Shown in pieces: positions 12,690 through 24,803 of a stretch of 64,000 bases of DNA (position 1 is the first letter of the stretch; the number at the start of each line of letters is the position of its first letter). The notes under the pieces are model-generated. The model worked only from the letters and a program-made list of their open reading frames with translations, did no database searches and had not been told where the DNA came from. The stretch comes from Hyperoodon ampullatus (taxonomy: Eukaryota; Chordata; Mammalia; Artiodactyla; Ziphiidae): positions 94,849,777 to 94,913,776 of the forward strand of contig OX457062.1 in assembly GCA_949752795.1 (NCBI GenBank), written 5' to 3'. The position numbers were made by a program, and so were the translations under genes.

Positions 12690-13041
12690 TTGGGGGGGCG
12701 GGTTGGGGGGTTTTTTTTGGCTGTGTTGGGTCTTCATTGCTGTGCATGGTCTTTCTCTAGTTGTGGCGAGTGGGAGCTACTCTTTGTTGTAGTGTGTGGC
12801 CTTCTCATTGTGGTGGCTTCTCTTGTTGCGTAGCACAGGATCTAGGCTCACGGGCTTCAGTAGTTGTGGTGTGCCAGCTCAGTAGATGTAGCTTGAGGGC
12901 TCTAGAGCGCAGGCTCAGTAGTTGTGGCGCAGGGGCTTAGTTGCTCTGCAGCATGTGGGATCTTCCTGAAGCAGGGCTCGAACCTGTGTCCCCTGCATTG
13001 GCAGGAGGATTCTTAACCACTACTCCACCAGGGAAGTCCCT
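12690..13041 (-). mobile_element. Long CHR SINE (~330 bp form) inside L1 ORF1
   Basis: On the - strand this is the long CHR subfamily. It has the tRNA-like head, then 'gagcctgcgctctagagccc' and several 'acaactactgag' blocks, and ends at 'gaagacccaacacagcc'. It uses the same AGAGTTTTT target as its neighbour: copies flank it at 12681-12689 and 13042-13050. The two SINEs therefore inserted successively at one site. Confidence 0.87.
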
Positions 13042-15965
13042 AGAGTTTTTTTTTCAATAAGGATAGTTTAAGAGACCTCTGCGACAACATCAAGGGTACT
13101 AACATTTGCATTATAGGGGTCCCAGAAGGAGAAGAGAGGGCAAAAGCATCAGAGAATTTACTTGAAAAAATAATAGCTGAAAATTTTCCTAACCTAGAAT
13201 GGAAACAGATATCCAGTCCAGGAATTACAGAGAGTCCCAAATAAGATGAACCCAAAGAGAAAAATACCAAGACACATTGTAATTAAAATGGCAAAATTAA
13301 AGATAATGAGAGAATCTTAAAAGCAGCAAGGAAAAAGCAACTAGTTACATAGAGGGGAATTCACATAAGACTCTCAGTTGGCTTTTCAGCAGAAACTTTG
13401 CAGGCCAGAAGGGAGTGGCATGATATATTTAAAGTGATAAAAGGGAAGCACCAAGAATAGTCTACCCAGCAAGGCTATAATTCAGATTTGAAGGAGAGAT
13501 AAAGAGTTTTACAGACAAGCAAAAGCTAAGAGTTCAGCACAACTAAACAGGCTTTACAAGAAATGTTAAAGGGAATTTTCAAAGTGGAAAAGAAAAGGCC
13601 AAAACTAGAGATATGAAAATTATAAAAGGAAATATCTCATTGTGAAATATGATGTCAAAAATATTAAATGTGGAGGGGGATAAAATACAGGCTTGTTAGA
13701 ATGTGTTATAACTTAAGAGATCATCAACTTAAAATAGTTAGTTAGTTATAAACCTCATGGTAACCACAAACCATGAATATCTATAATAGATACACACACC
13801 AAAAAAGGAGAAAGGAATCAAACACAAAGGAAGAGAGCAAAAGCAGAATGAAGACCCATATATATGTTGCCTACAAGAGACTCGCTTCAAATCTAATGGC
13901 ACACACAGACTGAAAGTAAGGAGATGGGGAAAAGGTATTCCAAGTAAATGGAAACAAAAAGAAATCTGGAGTGGCAATACTTACATCAGACAAAATTGCC
14001 TTTAAAACAGAGACTCAGCCATAGAAAAGAATGAAACCTTGCCATTTGTAACAACATGGATGGACCTGGAGGGTATCACGCTTAAGTGAAATAAGTCAGA
14101 CAGAGAAAGACAATCTACAGATTCAATGGAATCCCTATCAAAAACCAATGGTATTTTTCACAGAACTAGAACAAATAATTCTAAAATTTGTATGGAAACA
14201 CAAAAGACCCCAAATAGCCAAAACCATCTTGAGAAAGAACAAAGGTGGTGGTATCACATGCCCTGATTTAAAACTATATTACAAAGTCATAGTAATCAAA
14301 ACAGTATGGTATGAGCACAAAACAGACACATAGATCAATGGAACAGAATAGAGAGCCCAGAAATAAACCCACAATTATATGGTCAATTAATCTATGACAA
14401 AGGAGGTAAGAATGTACAATGGAGAAAAGACAGCATCCGGTATTGAGAAAACTGAACAGCTATATTCAAAAGAATCAAACTAGATTACTTTCTCATACCA
14501 TATTCAAAAACAACCTCAAAATGGATTAAAGACTTAAATGTAAGGCCTGAAACCATAAAACTCCTAGAAGAACACAAAGGGAGTACACTCTTTGACATTG
14601 ATCTTAGTAATATTTTTTGGATATGTCACCTCAGGCAAGGGAAACCAAAGCGAAAATAAACAAATGTGACCTAATCAAACTAAAAAGATTTTGCACAGTG
14701 AAGGAAACTATCAACAAAACAAAAAGACAGCTTACTGAAAGGGAGAAGATATTTGCAACAGGTATATCTGATAAAGGTTTCATATCTCAAATATATAAAG
14801 ATATACAAAGAACTCACACAACTCAATGTCAAAAAAAACAAACAACGACAACAACAAAAAAACCAACCCAATTAAAAAATGGGCAGAGGACCCGAACAGA
14901 CATTTTCCCAAAGAAGACACGTAGATGGCAACAGGTAAATGAAAAGATGTTCAATACCACTAATCATCAGGGGAATGCAAATCAAAACCACAACGAGACT
15001 GGAACAGAATAGAGAGCCTAGAAATAAACCCACTTGCCTATGGCCAATTAATCTACAACAAATGAGACAAGGATATACAATAGAGAAAGGACAGTCTCTT
15101 CAATAGTGGTGCTGGGAAAACTGGACAGCTAAATGTAAAAGAATGAGATTAGAACATTTTTTCGCACCATATACAAAAATAAACCCAAAATGGATTAAAG
15201 ACCTAAATGTAAGATCTGAAACCATAAAACTCCTAGAAGAGAACATAGGCAGAACACTCTTTGACATAAATCATAGCAATATTTTTTTGGATCTCTCTCC
15301 TAAGGCAAAAGAAATAAAAGTAAAAATACACAAATGGGATCTAATTAAATTTAAAAGCTTTTGCACAGCAAAGGAAACCACTGACAAAATGGAAAGACAG
15401 CCTAAAGAATGGGAGAAAATACTTGAAAATGACATAGCCAATAAGGGTCTAATATCCAACATACATAAATAGTTCATACAACTCAGTATCAAAAAAAACC
15501 AAACAATTCAAAAAATGAGTAGAAGACTTGAATGGACATTTTTCCAAAGACATACAGATGGCTAACAGGCACATGAAAAGATGCTTGATATCGCTAATTA
15601 TTAGAGAAATGCAAGTCAAAACCACAATGAGATATCACCTCACACCTGTCAGGATGGCTAACATTAAAAAGTCTACAAATAACAAATGTTAGCGAGGACA
15701 TGGAGAAAAGGGAACACTTGTACACTGTTGATGGGAATGTAAATTGGTGAAACCACTGTGGAAAACAGTAATGGAGTTTCCTCAAAAAGCTAAAAATATG
15801 AACTACCATATGATCCAGCAATTCCACTCCTGGGTACATAACCCCCAAAAGTGAAAACACTAATTGGAAAACATACATGAACCCCATTGCTCATAGCAGC
15901 ATTGTTTACAATTGCCAAGATATGGAAGCAACCAAATGTCCATCAACAGACAAGTGGATAAAGAA

Positions 15966-16005
<40 letters not shown>
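15966..16005. repeat. (AT)n microsatellite
   Basis: About nineteen AT dinucleotides within the L1 ORF2 remnant, where the consensus has a short 'tatatata' tract. It expanded from L1 sequence. Confidence 0.95.
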
Positions 16006-16008
<3 letters not shown>

Positions 16009-17275
16009 GGAATATTACTTGGCCATAAGAAAGAATGAAATTCTGCCATTTGCAACAATGTGGATGGACATGGAGGGTATTATGCTCAGTGAAATAAGTG
16101 AGATAAAGAAAGACAAATACTGTATATTATCACTTATATGTGGAATCTAAAAAATAAAACAAACCAATGAATATAACAAAATAGAAACAGACTCACAGAT
16201 ACAGAGAACAAACTAGTGTTACCAGGGGAGCAGGAAGGGGAAGGGGCAAGATAGGGGTATGGGATTAAGAGCTACAAACCACTGTGTATAAAATAAATAA
16301 GCAACAAGGATATATTGCACAGCACAAGGAAATACAGCCATTATTTTATAATAACTTTCAGTGGAGTATGATCTATAAAAATATTGAGTCACTATACATA
16401 CACCTGAAACTAATATAACATTGTAAATCAACTATATTTCAATTAAAAAAACAATGTCAAAAAGACAACAAATAACAAGTGGTAAGGATATGGTGGTAAC
16501 GTACACTGCTGATGGGAATGTAAATTGGTGCAGCCACTATGGAAAACAGTATGGAGTTTCCTCAAAAAGTTAAAAATAAGACTACCAAACAATCAAGCGC
16601 TTCCACTTCTGGGTATCTTTCCAATAAAAACAAAAACACTAACCCGAAAAGATATATGCACTCCTATGTTCACTGCAGCATTATTTATAATATCCAATGT
16701 ATGGAAGCAACCTAAGTGTCCTTCAATAGAAAAATGGGTAAAGAATGTGTGGTATATATGTACAGTGGAATATTACTCAGCCATAAAAAAAGAAATGAAA
16801 TCTTGCCATTTGCAACAAGATGGATGGACCTGAAGGATGTTATGCTAAGTGAAATAAGTCAGAGAAAGACAGATACCATTGATTTCATTTACATGAGGAA
16901 TCTAAAAAACAAAACAAATGAACAAACATAACAAAACATAAAGAGACTCATAGATACAGAAAAGAAACAGGTGGTTGCCCGAGGGGCAGGGGTGGAGGAG
17001 GAGAGAAATAGGTGAGGGAAATTAAGAGGTACAAATTCCCAGTTACAAAATAAATGAGTCATGGGGATGAAATGCACAGCATGGGGAATATAGTCAATAA
17101 TATAGTAACTTTGTATGTGTCAGATGATAACTAGACTTATTGTGGTGATCATTTTCTAATGTATAGAAATATAGAATCTCTATGTTGTACACCTGGAACT
17201 AACATAGTGTTGTAGGTCAATTATACTTCAGTTAAAAACAGTAATAATGAATAAACAAACAAATAAAGGAGCTAA

Positions 17276-18390
17276 GACTAGTCAAAGGGTAACAATTCAG
17301 GATTTTTTTATTTTTCCAGTATAAAAATAATACTCATTTGTTTAAAATTCAAAAACTATCCTAAAAAGTATAGATATTTTAAATCACCCAAAGCCCTACA
17401 AATCAGAGTAATCACTGTTAGCATTTTTTGTATATTTCCTTCCAGTCTTTTTTTCTTTTTTTTTTTTGCGGTACGCGGGCCTCTCACTGTTGTGGCTTCT
17501 CCCGTTGCGGAGCACAGGCTCCGGACACGCAGGCTCAGCGGCCATGGCTCACGGGCCTAGCCGCTCCGCGGCATGTGGGATCTTCCCGGACCAGGGCACG
17601 AACCCGTGTTCCCTGCATAGGCAGGCGGACTCTCAACCACTGAGCCACCAGGGAAGCCCTAGTCTTTTTTTTTTTTCTTTGCGTAATTTTTTAAATTTTA
17701 TTTTTTTGTGGCAAGAACACTTAGCATGAGGTCTACCCTCTTAACAAATTTTAAGTGTACAGTAAAGTTAACTATACATGCATGAGTTGTACAGCAGATC
17801 TCTCGAACTTATTCATCTTGCAAAACTGAAACTTTATGCCCATTGATTAGTAACTCCTCTTTTCCCCCTTCCCCTCCAGCCCCTGGCAACCACCATTTTA
17901 CTGTGTTTCTATGAGTTTGAATATTTTAGATACATAAGTGGAATCATACAGTATTTGTCTTTTTGTGACTGGTTTATTTCACTTAGCATAATGTCCTCAA
18001 GGTTCATCCATGTTGTCACATATTGCAGAATTTCCTTCTCTTTTATGGCTGAATAATATTCCATTGTATGTATAGACCACATTTTGTTTATCCATTCATT
18101 GGTTGATAGACATTTACATTGTTTCTACATCTTGGCTATTGTAAATAGTGCTGTAATGTACAAGGGGTGCGAATATCTCTTTGAGATCCTGATTTCAGTT
18201 CTTTTGGATAAATACCCAGAAGTGTGATTGCTGGATCACATGGTAGATCTATTTGGAATTTTTTGTGGAACTGCCATGCTGTTTTCCATAGCAGCTGCAC
18301 CATTTTGCATTCCCACCAACAGCGTACAAGGGTTCCAATTTCTCTACATCCTTCCATAGTTTTCATTTTTTGGATTGTTTAAGAATTGTG
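17276..18390 (-). mobile_element. Old L1 fragments, - strand
   Basis: The + strand carries L1 3' region in complement: 'aacaaattttaagtgtacagta' (about 17741), 'cccctggcaaccaccattttactg', 'cacttagcataatgtcctcaaggttcatccatgttgt' (about 17981) and 'gaataatattccattgtatgta' (about 18051). On the - strand at 18136-18366 the C-terminal ORF2 signature ([19 protein letters not shown]) is visible with stops. A SINE interrupts it at 17456-17660. Confidence 0.75.
17456..17660 (-). mobile_element. CHR-type SINE, ~200 bp form
   Basis: On the - strand it reads GGGCTTCCCTGGTGGCTCAG to GAGAGGCCCGCGTACCGC plus poly(A). The flanks share AGTCTTTTTT (17444-17453 and 17661-17670), a probable TSD. It is close to the family consensus. 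Confidence 0.92.
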
Positions 18391-19454
18391 ACCCTAGACT
18401 CTTCCTTTCAACCTGTGATGCCTGAGGTGAAGGTCTGTTTTCTGAGGCCAAGTTTTGCAAGGTGGTGGGAGAAATCTTAAATAGTGACTCACACACACAG
18501 CAGCTGGACGGAGATGGACCACACGCTGGATTGTGTTGGAAAAAGAACTTCTCCACTGCTTTCCATCACCTCTCATGGAGGTCAGGAGTCCTGATTTTAT
18601 TCCCTAAGGAGGCCAATGCAGCAGAAAAACCTGCCACCTCGCTCCTCTGTAGCTAATAAGATGCACTGGCGTTTGATGCCATGGGGCCATGTTTTGTTGG
18701 AGAGTGGGCCACTGAAGCAGGTGTGGCGTGCCCTCTTGCCCCTTCCCCACGTCCTTGAGCACTCCCTGAGCTCTGGCCAGGAAGGCTCTCCTGTACTTTT
18801 TGTTTGCATGGGGTTCACACACCTGAGCACAGCCCCACCCTACCGTAACCCATGAGAACGCCCGCCATTCCCTGTACCTCATCTGCCCACGTGAGGCAGG
18901 CCTGCAGGCCCATTCCATATGCTGACCCAGAGGGAGGGACACTCCAGGTCTGCTCTGTTGGCCTGTCAGAGCTCCATGGCATGCCACTCCCAAGGTTTAG
19001 ATTTGTGGGGAGAGAAGGGGCCGCATCTAAACTAGAGATCTAAGCTACATCTTCAAATTTAGCTTGTATCAGAGAATCTGATATCAGATTCCCTATAGGT
19101 AGGAAACTATACATCGCAGTTTTCCTGAGACAGTCCCAGCTTATGCTTGTCCGTCTGGCATAATTATTAATAGCATCCCCTGTCACTTTCAAAAGTGTCC
19201 CAATTTGCACAATACATTATAGGGTGCTTGTGCAGATTAAGAAGATATGAAATTACCTTCTCAGTGGCTGGTGTAATCTCTGGTGGTGGAGGGGAAGGGA
19301 GAGGGATACAATTTGTATCCCCAAGCCCCTTCCAGATGGCACAAGTGCCATGGCTTATCAATCCCTGGTTTTAGCAGAAGTCACTGTAACCACAGGAAGT
19401 TCCAGGCAAGGAAGCAGGACAGTACTGCAGGGAACTATCTCAGGGAAGATATTC
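18391..19454. other. Intergenic sequence, nothing recognised
   Basis: Several overlapping frames of 60-130 codons on both strands, none with a recognisable domain or plausible splice structure. No repeat family was assigned by eye. Confidence 0.5.
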
Positions 19455-20345
19455 CTCCATTAAGCCATCACCCAGCTCCCAGCCGGCACCCACACAACCT
19501 CAGGCCTCCAGGACCCTCTTGCTCTTTGTTTTCTAAGTCTGAACCTCTCGCCTCAACCTGCACCTCCAGATTTGCTGCCAGTGCCCCCCAGCTTCTGCCT
19601 TCATCCCCTTGTTTGGCTGCACTGAACCCTTCACACCTGCCTCTACCTCTCAAGGCTCTCTGCCTTGGCCTCCTCCTTGACTACAGCTCAGTCCAGCTCC
19701 GTCAGGGACCACCCAGCCTAGGCTGTACCCACAGCAGGGACTCCATCCTGTGCCTCGAAGGCTCTTGATGGAGACCCACACACTAGACAAGACTGTAACC
19801 TCCACAGTTTGTCTTCTGAAATTCTGCCTTTGGCTCACTTTAAATTTAAATTTCTGCCCCATCTTTAATATTTTCCACTGGCTCCTTTCCTTCACCATTA
19901 GACCTTTGTATGTTTATTTATTCATTCATTCATTCATTCAGTGTTAATTATGGGCCTGTCAGGGCACCAGGCGGAGGATGCAGGTCTTCCCTCTCCTTTG
20001 TCACTGCTGTCCCTACCACCCAGCTCTCCTTCCTAACCTAACCTCTCCAGGAAGTGACCTGTTCACAGCTTCCATTTACTTGCTCCCACTTTGCAGTCTT
20101 CTGCCCCCACTGATATTCTAAAACTGCCCCTGCTAAGCTCACCAGTAACCTCCGGGTTGCCAGACCAGGAACTGTCCCAGCCTCTTGGCCTTGGCACCAC
20201 TGGCCCATTTCTTCTTCTCTTGGTGACCTGGACGTTGCCTTTCCCTGACTCTTTCCTGCATCCCACCTGCATCCCACCATCTCCACCCACCCAGGATCTC
20301 CCATGTGTCTTGAGAGTATACTGACCCAGTCCCTGGAATTGACTT
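19455..20345 (-). mobile_element. L2 (LINE-2) fragments
   Basis: C/T-rich + strand sequence resembling the complement of L2 ORF2 and 3' end: 'aagctcaccagtaacctccgggttgccaga' (about 20135), 'gttgcctttccctgactctttcctgc', and a (ATTC)n tract typical of the L2 3' end at 19913-19940. Highly diverged. Confidence 0.5.
19913..19940. repeat. (ATTC)n microsatellite
   Basis: About six ATTC/TTCA units, probably grown from the L2 3' terminal repeat. Confidence 0.9.
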
Positions 20346-20519
20346 CATTTTATGGTCCAGCTTCTGTGCCTAGGGGAAGGGGGTAGACCCACCTCTGACC
20401 TATTTCACTTAGCATAATGCTCTCAAGGTCCATCCATGTTGTCATGATAGCAAGATTTCATTCTTTTTTATGGCTAAGTAATATTACAGTGTGTGTGTAC
20501 ACTAGATAGATAGATGATA

Positions 20520-20564
20520 GATACATACATACATACATACATACATACATACATACATACATAC
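20520..20564. repeat. (ATAC)n microsatellite
   Basis: About eleven ATAC units (20521-20564) following a short GATA tract at 20504-20520. It sits in an L1 fragment directly beside the SINE at 20577, whose TSD begins with the last unit. Confidence 0.95.
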
Positions 20565-20576
20565 CTCATTTTCTTT

Positions 20577-20793
20577 TTTTTTTTTTTTTTTTTTTTTTTT
20601 GTGGTATGCGGGCCTTTCACTGTTGTGGCCTCTCCCGTTGCGGAGCTCAGGCTCTGGATGCGCAGGCTCAGCAGCCATGGCTCACGGGCCCAGCCGCTCC
20701 GCGGCATATGGGATCCTCCCAGACCGGGGCACGAACCCGTATCCCCTGCATCGGCAGGCGGACTCTCAACCACTGCGCCACCAGGGAGGCCCC
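20577..20793 (-). mobile_element. CHR-type SINE, ~200 bp form
   Basis: Near-consensus copy on the - strand with a poly(A) tail of about 24 (T run on +). The perfect 16-bp TSD ATACCTCATTTTCTTT lies at 20561-20576 and 20794-20809. The long tail and intact TSD suggest a fairly recent insertion. Confidence 0.95.
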
Positions 20794-21739
20794 ATACCTC
20801 ATTTTCTTTACCCATTCATCCATCCGTCAGGGGACACTTAGGTTGTTTCTATATCTTGGCTATTGTAAATAATGCTGCAATGAACGTGAGGGTGTGGATG
20901 TCTTTTCAAGTTAGTGTTTTCATTTTCTTCAGATAAATACCCAGAAGTAAATTGTTGGATCATATGGTAGTTCTATTTTTAATTTTTTGAGGAAATGCCA
21001 TACTGTTTCCATAGTGACTACACCAATTTACATTCCCACCAAAAGTGCCCAAGGGTTCCCTTTTCTCCACATCCTGACTAATACTTATTATTTGTTCTTT
21101 TTGATAATAGCCATTCTGACAGGTGTGAGGTGATATTGTGGTTTTGATTTTCATTTCCCGGATGATTAGTGATGTTGAGCATATTTTCATATACCTGTTA
21201 GCCATCCATATGTGTTCTTTGCAAAAATGTCTATTCAGATCTTCTGCCTATTTTTTAATTGGATTGTTTGGGTTTTTTGCTATTGAGTTGTATGAGTTCT
21301 TTACCTATTTTGGATATGAACGCCTTGTCAGATATATGATCGGCAAATATTTTCTTTCATTCAGTAGGTTGCCTTCAGTGTGATGTCCCACTTGATTTTT
21401 GCTTTTGTTGCCTTTGCTTTTGAATCAGATTCAAAAAATCATCACCAAGACCTCTGTAAAAAAGCTTACTGCCTATGTTTTCTTCTAGGAGCTTTACGGT
21501 TTCAGGTCTTATGTTCAAGTCTATAGTCCATTTTGAGTTCATTTCTGTGTATGCTGTAAGATAGTGGTCCAGTTTCATTCTTTTGCACGTGGCTGTCCAG
21601 TTTTCCCAACATCATTTATTGAAGAGACTGTTCTTTCCCCATTGTATATTCTTGGCTCTTCTGTTGTAAATTAGTTGGCCATATGTATGGGTTTATTTCT
21701 GGGCTCTCTATTGTATCCCACTGATCTATCTGTCTGTTT

Positions 21740-21950
21740 GGGGTTTTTGTTTTTTTTTGCGGTATGCGGGCCTCTCACTGTTCCGTCCTCTCCCGTTGCA
21801 GAGCACAGGCTCCGGACACGCAGGCTCAGCGGCCATGGCTCACGGGCCCAGCCGTTCTGCAGCATGTGGGATCTTCCCGAACCGGGGCACGAACCCATGT
21901 CCCCTGCATCGGCAGGCGGACTCTCAACCACTATGCCACCAGGGAAGCCC
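21740..21950 (-). mobile_element. CHR-type SINE, ~200 bp form
   Basis: A copy on the - strand inside L1 ORF2, flanked by the perfect 14-bp TSD CTATCTGTCTGTTT (21726-21739 and 21951-21964). L1 sequence resumes exactly after the TSD. Confidence 0.95.
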
Positions 21951-22108
21951 CTATCTGTCTGTTTTTATGCCAATACCATACTATGACTTTGTAATATAGT
22001 TTGAAACTAGAGAGTGTGATGTCTTCCAGCTTTGGTCCTCTTTCTTAAGATTGCTTTAGCTATTTGGGAATTTTGTGGTTCCATACAAATTTTAAGATTG
22101 TTTGTGCT

Positions 22109-22957
22109 CCGGTCACAACGGCCATCATCAAGAAATCTGGAGACAATAAATGCTGGAGAGGGTGTGGAGAAAAGGGAACACTCTTGCACTGCTGGTGGGA
22201 ATGTGAATTGGTACAGCCACTATGGAGAACAGTATGGAGGTTCCTTAAGAAACCACAAATAGAACTGCCATATGACCCAGCAATCCCACTACTGGGCATA
22301 TATCTTGAGAAAACCATAATTCAAAAAGAGTCATGTACCAAAATGTTCATTGCAGCTCTATTTACAATAGCCCAGAGATGGAAACAACCTAAGTGTCCAT
22401 TATCGGATGAATGAATAAAGAAGATGTGGCACATATATACAATGGAATATTACTCAGCCATAAAAAGAAACGAAATTGAGCTATTTGTAATGAGGTGGAT
22501 AGACCTAGAGTCTGTCATACAGAGTGAAGTAAGTCAGAAAGAGAAAGACAAATACCATATGCTAACACATATATATGGAATTTAAGAAAAAAAATGTCAT
22601 GAAGAACCTAGGGGTAAGACAGGAATAAAGACACAGACCTACTAGAGAATGGACTTGAGGATATGGGGAGTGGGAAGGGTAAGCTGTGACAAAGCGAGAG
22701 AGAGGCATGGACATGTATACACTACCAAATGTAAGGTAGATAGCTAGTGGGAAGCAGCTGCATAGCACAGGGAGATCAGCTCGGTGCTTTGTGACCGCCT
22801 GGAGGGGTGGGATAGGGAGGGTGGGAGGGAGGGAGACGCAAGAGGGAAGGGATATGGGAACATATGTATATGTATAACTGATTCACTTTGTTATAAAGCA
22901 GAAATTAACACACTATTGTAAAGCAATTATACTCCAATAAAGATGTAAAAAAAAAAA
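22109..22957 (+). mobile_element. Young 5'-truncated L1 inserted in antisense L1
   Basis: 849 bp holding the ORF2 C-terminus ([13 protein letters not shown] at about 22185, then [13 protein letters not shown]; an early stop follows KCPLSDE at about 22412) and the full 3' UTR ending in AATTATACTCCAATAAAGATG plus poly(A). The perfect 15-bp TSD AAGATTGTTTGTGCT lies at 22094-22108 and 22958-22972, with the older - strand L1 continuing on both sides. It is a close relative of 3640-4499. Confidence 0.95.
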
Positions 22958-24465
22958 AAGATTGTTTGTGCTAGTTCTGTGAAAAATGCCATTGGAATTT
23001 TGATAGGGATTGCACTGAATCTGTAGATTGCTTTGGGTAGTATGGACATTTTAACAATATTAATTTTTCCAATCCATTGAGCACTTGTTGCCCGTTTTTG
23101 AACTTCATATAAATGGAATCATACAGTATGTAGTTTTTTGTATCTGGGTTCTTTCACTCATCCTTATATACATGAGATTCACTCACATTGTTGTGTATAG
23201 CAGTTATTTGTTATTTTTTTAATCACTGAATAGTATTCCATTGTCTGAATATTCCACAATTTATTCATTCATTCTACTGTTGATGAGTTGTTTCCAATTT
23301 TTGTTATTATGAATAAATATGCTATGAATATTTCTGTTTATGTCTTTTGGATGACATATGCACTCATTTCTCTTGGATATTTACCCAGTAGTGAGATTGC
23401 TGAATTACATAAAGCTATATACTTAGCTTTAATAACTATTTCCAAACAGTTTTCCAAAGTAGTTGTACCAATGTACATTCTTCCAGGAAGGTACGAGATT
23501 TCAGTGGCTCCAATCTTGACCAACAGTGGTAATCTCAGTTTTAAAAATTTTAGCCATTTGGGGGAGCGGGATGTAGTGATATCTCATTGTGGTTTTAATT
23601 TGTATTTCCCTGATGACTAATGATCATGAATGTCTTCTAATATGTATATTGGCCACTTGGATATAGAAAATGCCTGTTCAAGTCCTTTGCCAATTTTTAA
23701 ATTGGCTTGTCTTTTTGTTTGTAGGAGTTCTTTATATACTCTGGATATGAGTCTTTTGATGGATCTATGTATTATGCATGCCTGCTCCGAGTGTGGGGTT
23801 TTCCTTCTCTTTTTTGCATGTGATTTTTTTTTAATTTTAACTGTTATAAAATATACACAACATGAAATTTATCATTTTTAAGTGTATAGATCAGTGACAT
23901 TAAATATATTCATATCTGCAATCACCACCATCATCTATCTCCAGAACTTTTCAATCTTCCCAAACTGGAACTCTGTACCCATTAAACACTAACTCCCCAT
24001 TCTCTTCTCCCTCCAGTCCCTGGCAAGCACTGTTCTACTTTCTATCTCTATGAATTTGACTATCCTAGGAACCTCATATAAATTAGAATCATATAATATT
24101 TGTCCTTTTGTGACTGCCTTATTACACTTAGCATAATGTCTTCAAGGTTCATCCATGTTGTAGCATGTGTTAGAATTCCCTTCTCCTTTAAATCTGAATA
24201 ATATTCCACTGTATGGATAGACCACATTTTATTTATCTATTCATCCATTGATGGACACTGAGTTATTTCCACCCTTTGGCTACTGTGAATAATGCTGCTA
24301 TAAACATGGGTGTATTGCCCTTTCTTTGGTGAAGAAATATTCTTATTTTTTTTAAGTCAGATTTATTGAGGTATAATTTACATTCATTCTTTTTAGGTAC
24401 TACAGTCTATAAATTCTGAAAACACATGCAGTCATACAGCAATCAAGACAGAGCATTTTTTTTAA

Positions 24466-24803
24466 ATTAATTAATTTATTTATTTATTTATTTTTGGCTG
24501 TGTTGGGTCTTTGTTGCTGTGCACGGGCTTTCTCTAGTTGTGCGAGCGGGGTCTACTCTTCGTTGCGGTGCACGGGCTTCTCATTGTAGTGGCTTCTCTT
24601 GCTGCGGAGCACGGGCTCTAGGCACACAGGCTTCAGTAGTTGTGGTACGTGGGCTCAGTAGTTGTGGCGTGTGGGTTCAGTAGTTGTAGCGCATGGGCTT
24701 AGTTGCTCAGCGGCATGTGGGATCTTCCCAGACCAGGGATTGAACCCATGTCCCCTGCCTTGGCAGGCAGATTCTTAACCACTGCGCCACCAGGGAAGCC
24801 CCA
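24466..24803 (-). mobile_element. Long CHR SINE (~330 bp form)
   Basis: On the - strand it begins GGGGCTTCCCTGGTGGCGCAG, continues through repeated 'cacaactactgaa' blocks, and ends at 'gacccaacacagcc' plus an (AAAT)n tail (24476-24494 on +). It lies between old L1 fragments. Confidence 0.9.

Larger units (their letters stand above)
12199..13570 (+). pseudogene. L1 ORF1 remnant
   Basis: The frame at 12199-12540 encodes a recognisable ORF1p N-terminal and coiled-coil stretch, rich in K/E heptads (for example ELGRRMDEQSEKLE and INSRLYDTEEQISELEDRAVE). After two SINE insertions the same gene resumes at about 13051 with the RNA-binding region (NIKGTNICIIGVPEGEE, then IIAENFPNL, then ETLQARREWHDIF at about 13394-13432). 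Stops and frameshifts are present in the second half. ORF1p in live L1s is a trimeric RNA chaperone; this copy is dead. Confidence 0.82.
11105..17275 (+). mobile_element. Rearranged, decayed L1 mosaic (+ strand)
   Basis: About 6 kb of L1 sequence in one direction. The order is: 5' UTR-like sequence (11105-12140), ORF1 remnant (12199-13570, interrupted by two SINEs), ORF1-ORF2 spacer and start of the endonuclease region (13600-14010), a short C-terminal ORF2 piece (14018-14112), ORF2 segments (14113-15000 and 15001-15960), a 3' end at about 16440, and a further L1 3' end (16455-17265). ORF2 is not continuous. The segment around 14340-14600 recurs in similar form at 15000-15290, and stops occur throughout. 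This is several L1M-age copies or internal rearrangements lying head to tail, with no coding capacity left. Confidence 0.8.

Noticed and set aside
17428..17729. Recurring 60-100 codon frames with nearly the same peptides at about 3.4, 17.5, 20.7, 21.8, 34.5, 39.6, 43.1, 50.1, 51.1 and 55.4 kb, suggesting a gene family
   Set aside because: Each lies within a CHR-type SINE. The young SINE body happens to be open in several frames on both strands. No start context, splice sites or conservation as protein.
20500..20565. Regular short repeats as a possible CRISPR-like or protein-binding array
   Set aside because: Simple (GATA)/(ATAC) microsatellite in a vertebrate genome. No spacers.
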